Below, piece after piece: positions 43,985 to 46,328 of a stretch of 46,328 bases of DNA. The DNA is from Bacteroidota bacterium. GTDB lineage: Bacteria; Bacteroidota; Bacteroidia; Chitinophagales; UBA10324. The notes under the pieces were generated by a model, which saw only the letters and a list, made by a program, of their open reading frames with translations, was not told the DNA's origin and ran no database searches. Positions within the stretch are counted from its first letter, which is position 1, and each line of letters opens with the position of its first letter. Location: NCBI GenBank assembly GCA_018267315.1, contig JAFDYS010000010.1, positions 93,068 through 139,395 on the forward strand, given 5' to 3'. The translations under genes were made by a program, and so were the position numbers.

Positions 43985-44163
43985 AGCCCTGCCCGGTTAT
44001 GCCAAAAATGCTCATGTCCTGATCAGGGATCGAAAGGATGCATCCACGTTATTCATTCGATGGTGCTTAGGGCTTAAAATTTTTTCATCTAATTATCAGG
44101 AACTTAACACAGACCTCTAAAAATATTTGGTACTATGCGATACAAGGTAACAAACTATAACTA

Positions 44164-44171
44164 TATCTTTG
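44164..44171 (+). promoter_or_regulatory. -7 promoter element of the PadR-PspC operon
   Basis: TATCTTTG matches TAnnTTTG, 41 bases before the ATG at 44213. GGTAC (44129-44133) and GTACC (44171-44175) are a short inverted pair around it, and AACTATA/ACTATA repeats lie between. PadR regulators often repress their own operon, but this site is too weak to call an operator. Confidence 0.5.
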
Positions 44172-44212
44172 TACCGCATTGATACTTTTTAAACAAGCAA
44201 CAATTTAAAGCC

Positions 44213-44608
44213 ATGAACATCGAGAACACAAAAGCGCAAATGCGGAAGGGAATCCTCGAGTTCTGCATTCTGTCCATTATTGACAGTGATGAAGAATGCT
44301 ATGCCTCAGAGATTCTGGAACGCATGAAGAAGGCGCAACTGATCGTGGTGGAAGGGACTTTGTATCCGCTTCTGACCCGATTGAAGAATGATGGCTACCT
44401 CAGCTATCAATGGGTGGAAAGCAAAAGTGGTCCTCCCCGCAAATACTACAAACTCACCGGCCTGGGTGAAAAATTCCTTGAAGAGCTTCGCAAAACCTGG
44501 AATGAACTGGTGGAAGCTGTTGACTCCGCGACCCGCAAGCCCGAACAAATTGAATCAAACACATCCATTTCCAATCAAACTTCTCAAAACGAATTAAGCC
44601 ATGAATAA
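44213..44608 (+). CDS. PadR family transcriptional regulator
   Basis: A 131-residue DNA-binding protein. The winged-helix domain (about 8-90) shows MRKGILEFCILSIIDSDEEC, ASEILERMKKAQLIVVEGTL, YPLLTRLKNDGYLSYQW and GPPRKYYKLTGLGEKFL, all hallmarks of PadR. A C-terminal helix for dimerisation follows. The last codons overlap the start of the PspC-domain gene (ATGAATAA, 44601-44608). Pairing of a PadR repressor with a PspC/envelope-stress membrane protein is frequent in Bacteroidota and points to control of envelope stress. Confidence 0.95.
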   Translation: MNIENTKAQMRKGILEFCILSIIDSDEECYASEILERMKKAQLIVVEGTLYPLLTRLKNDGYLSYQWVESKSGPPRKYYKLTGLGEKFLEELRKTWNELVEAVDSATRKPEQIESNTSISNQTSQNELSHE

Positions 44609-46322
44609 GACCGTCACCATTAATCTCAGCGGCATCGTTTTTCACATTGATGAAAATGCCTACGAGGAACTCCGCAAGTACCTCGATGCCCTGCGCCGGC
44701 ACTTTGCCAACACATCCGGCAAGGATGAAATCATCTCCGACATCGAAACCCGTTTCGCTGAAATGTTCAGCGACCGCGTAACGCCTGGCAAGAATGTGAT
44801 TACACTCACTGATGTGCAGGAAGTAATCAACGTAATGGGCAAGCCGGAAGAAGTGGCCGCCACGGAGGAAGAGGAACCTAAAACATCAGGCCAATCAACC
44901 TACACGGGTCCCTCTTATGAATCCGCACGTCGCCGGTTCTTCAGAAATCCTGACGATAAGATTCTCGGCGGCGTTTGTTCGGGCATCAGCGCTTACTTTG
45001 ATATTGATCCTATCTGGCTGCGCCTGGCCTTTGCACTCAGCGTGATTTTCGCCGGCACCGGTGTGCTGTTGTACATTATTCTATGGGTGATCGTTCCGCT
45101 GGCAAAAACACCGTCTGAAAAACTACAGATGCGGGGGGAGCCGGTAAACCTGGCGAGCATACAGAAGAGCGTGCAGGAAGAAATGGAATCGCTGCGCAAA
45201 AAAGGTGAAGTGATTGCGGGTGAGGTGAGCTCTTCTGATGTTAAAATGAAAGCGCAATCGTCAGGTCAGCGTGTGGGCAGTTTTATTGGAGATGTTTTCA
45301 GAGCGTTATTCAAATTCATTGCAGTCATATTCGGCATCATCATCACACTGGTAAGCCTTGCCGTGCTGGTGGGTTTAACAGTGGCCATCTTTAGCGGAAT
45401 CGGGGTAGTGCAGTTCGCCATTCCGCATGTGATCACACACATGGTACTCACCGATGCACAAATCTGGTGGCTCATCATCGGTGGCTTACTCGCGATTGGA
45501 ATTCCTTTCACATTGCTGCTGCTCAACGGGCTGAAGATCCTGTTCAAAATGAATTTGAATCTGAAAACAATCGGACTGGTGATGGCTGGTCTCTGGCTGA
45601 TTGGTCTCGGTATCTGCATCCTCACCGGCTTCAGTATTGCAAGCGAGTACAAGAGCGATGCATATGTAAAGTACACGCAAAAAATCAGTACGCCGGCTAA
45701 CACCATTGTGCTGAAGGCCGACGACCGTTGGAACACTTCACACAAGGATCATTTTGAAATCGGGGATCTCGATGATCTGATCCTGCTCGATGGCAAATCT
45801 GATTCAGTGGTGGCTCCGTTTGTACGACTTGATGTGCAGCAGAGTGAAAACGATTCCGTATACCTCGAACAGCGGTTCATTTCGCGGGGCAATAACACAG
45901 GAGATGCCCGCCGCCGGGCGCAGGAGATCCGGTATGCGTACAGCGCAAATGATTCAGTGATCACCCTTCCGAATTACTTCATCTTAAATACGGAATCAAA
46001 ATACCGCGGGCAGCAGGTGAAATTGATTTTGAAGTTGCCGGTAGGAAAATCAGTGACGCTTGATAAGTCACTCGACTGGATGCCTGATGATATTCAAAAT
46101 GTGACCGACACGTGGGATCACGACATGTTGGGTTATACCTGGACCATGACAAAGGATGGACTGGAGTGCAAAGGGTGCCCGGAAGATATTCTGAACAATG
46201 CGCGCGACTGGAATGATGGCAATAAGCATATCCATGTGGAACCGAATAAAGTGATCATTGAGAAGGATGGCAAGCGCGTGGAGATCAGCGGCCCCGATAT
46301 CAAAGTGGACAGCATTCAATAA
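44601..46322 (+). CDS. PspC domain-containing multi-pass membrane protein
   Basis: A 573-residue protein. The N-terminal soluble part (about 1-90; MNKTVTINLSGIVFHIDENA, SDIETRFAEMFSDR, VQEVINVMGKPEEV) is the helical domain usual before PspC in Bacteroidota. The PspC domain follows at about 112-172 (RRFFRNPDDKILGGVCSGIS, then two helices). Further membrane helices lie around 235-275, 292-315 and 320-345. The C-terminal 220 residues are soluble, probably periplasmic, beta-rich and Asp/Lys-rich. It probably senses or responds to envelope stress together with the PadR regulator, with which it is translationally coupled. The start ATG overlaps the PadR stop. Confidence 0.93.
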   Translation: MNKTVTINLSGIVFHIDENAYEELRKYLDALRRHFANTSGKDEIISDIETRFAEMFSDRVTPGKNVITLTDVQEVINVMGKPEEVAATEEEEPKTSGQSTYTGPSYESARRRFFRNPDDKILGGVCSGISAYFDIDPIWLRLAFALSVIFAGTGVLLYIILWVIVPLAKTPSEKLQMRGEPVNLASIQKSVQEEMESLRKKGEVIAGEVSSSDVKMKAQSSGQRVGSFIGDVFRALFKFIAVIFGIIITLVSLAVLVGLTVAIFSGIGVVQFAIPHVITHMVLTDAQIWWLIIGGLLAIGIPFTLLLLNGLKILFKMNLNLKTIGLVMAGLWLIGLGICILTGFSIASEYKSDAYVKYTQKISTPANTIVLKADDRWNTSHKDHFEIGDLDDLILLDGKSDSVVAPFVRLDVQQSENDSVYLEQRFISRGNNTGDARRRAQEIRYAYSANDSVITLPNYFILNTESKYRGQQVKLILKLPVGKSVTLDKSLDWMPDDIQNVTDTWDHDMLGYTWTMTKDGLECKGCPEDILNNARDWNDGNKHIHVEPNKVIIEKDGKRVEISGPDIKVDSIQ

Positions 46323-46328
46323 CTCAAG

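Overview
The window looks like chromosomal DNA from a free-living member of the Bacteroidota, probably near Chitinophagales/Sphingobacteriales. Many large secreted proteins end in type A sorting domains of the type IX secretion system (T9SS; a YPNP motif followed by about 70 residues of beta-rich tail). Several genes have the Bacteroidota -7 promoter element TAnnTTTG close to the start codon and no clear Shine-Dalgarno. Thymidine kinase, WaaA, LytS/LytTR and PadR/PspC pairs and a B12-dependent ribonucleotide reductase also fit that phylum. No rRNA, tRNA or CRISPR array was recognised.

Layout. (1) 1-2650, minus strand: a sugar-nucleotide operon (DegT-type aminotransferase, UDP-glucose dehydrogenase, start of an SDR epimerase/decarboxylase). 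(2) 2845-16794: a block of secreted proteins. Three genes run on plus (two T9SS beta-propeller proteins and a YCF48/BNR-like protein). Four run on minus: a propeller gene with a stop codon in its signal peptide, an M23 peptidase, an M4 peptidase and a tail-fibre-like protein. Two short copies of the aminotransferase 5' end lie between the plus and minus groups. (3) 16975-25027: a LytS-type kinase and LytTR regulator, an outer-membrane-type protein, WaaA, a conserved hypothetical, thymidine kinase and an FG-GAP protein. (4) 25281-32772: an island rich in palindromic and interspersed repeats. It holds small accessory genes (DUF1801, methyltransferase, alpha/beta hydrolase, CopD-like membrane protein), a REP-associated tyrosine transposase (RAYT) between inverted REP hairpins, broken RAYT copies and a 5'-truncated IS110 transposase fused to repeats. 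(5) 32773-33591: an AT-rich orphan with a HEPN-like RNAGMH motif. (6) 33760-46322: nrdJ, two further T9SS propeller/MopE proteins, a DUF4907-like protein, and the PadR-PspC pair.

How it fits together. Most of the coding capacity is for the cell surface. Seven secreted proteins carry repeats that I count in sevens, which predicts seven-bladed beta-propellers (two in the largest). The sugar-nucleotide operon and WaaA serve surface glycans or LPS. The divergent TMF-M4-M23 operon and LytS/LytTR system share a promoter region, so regulation of one by the other is possible but unproven. The least ordinary part is the 29.9-32.7 kb island, where a RAYT unit appears to have inserted into an older copy of its own gene and pieces of RAYT, REP and other repeats have been reshuffled. 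Other points of interest are the three copies of the aminotransferase promoter plus first 27 or so codons, and the HEPN-like orphan beside the island. I cannot show from sequence alone that any of these is undescribed.
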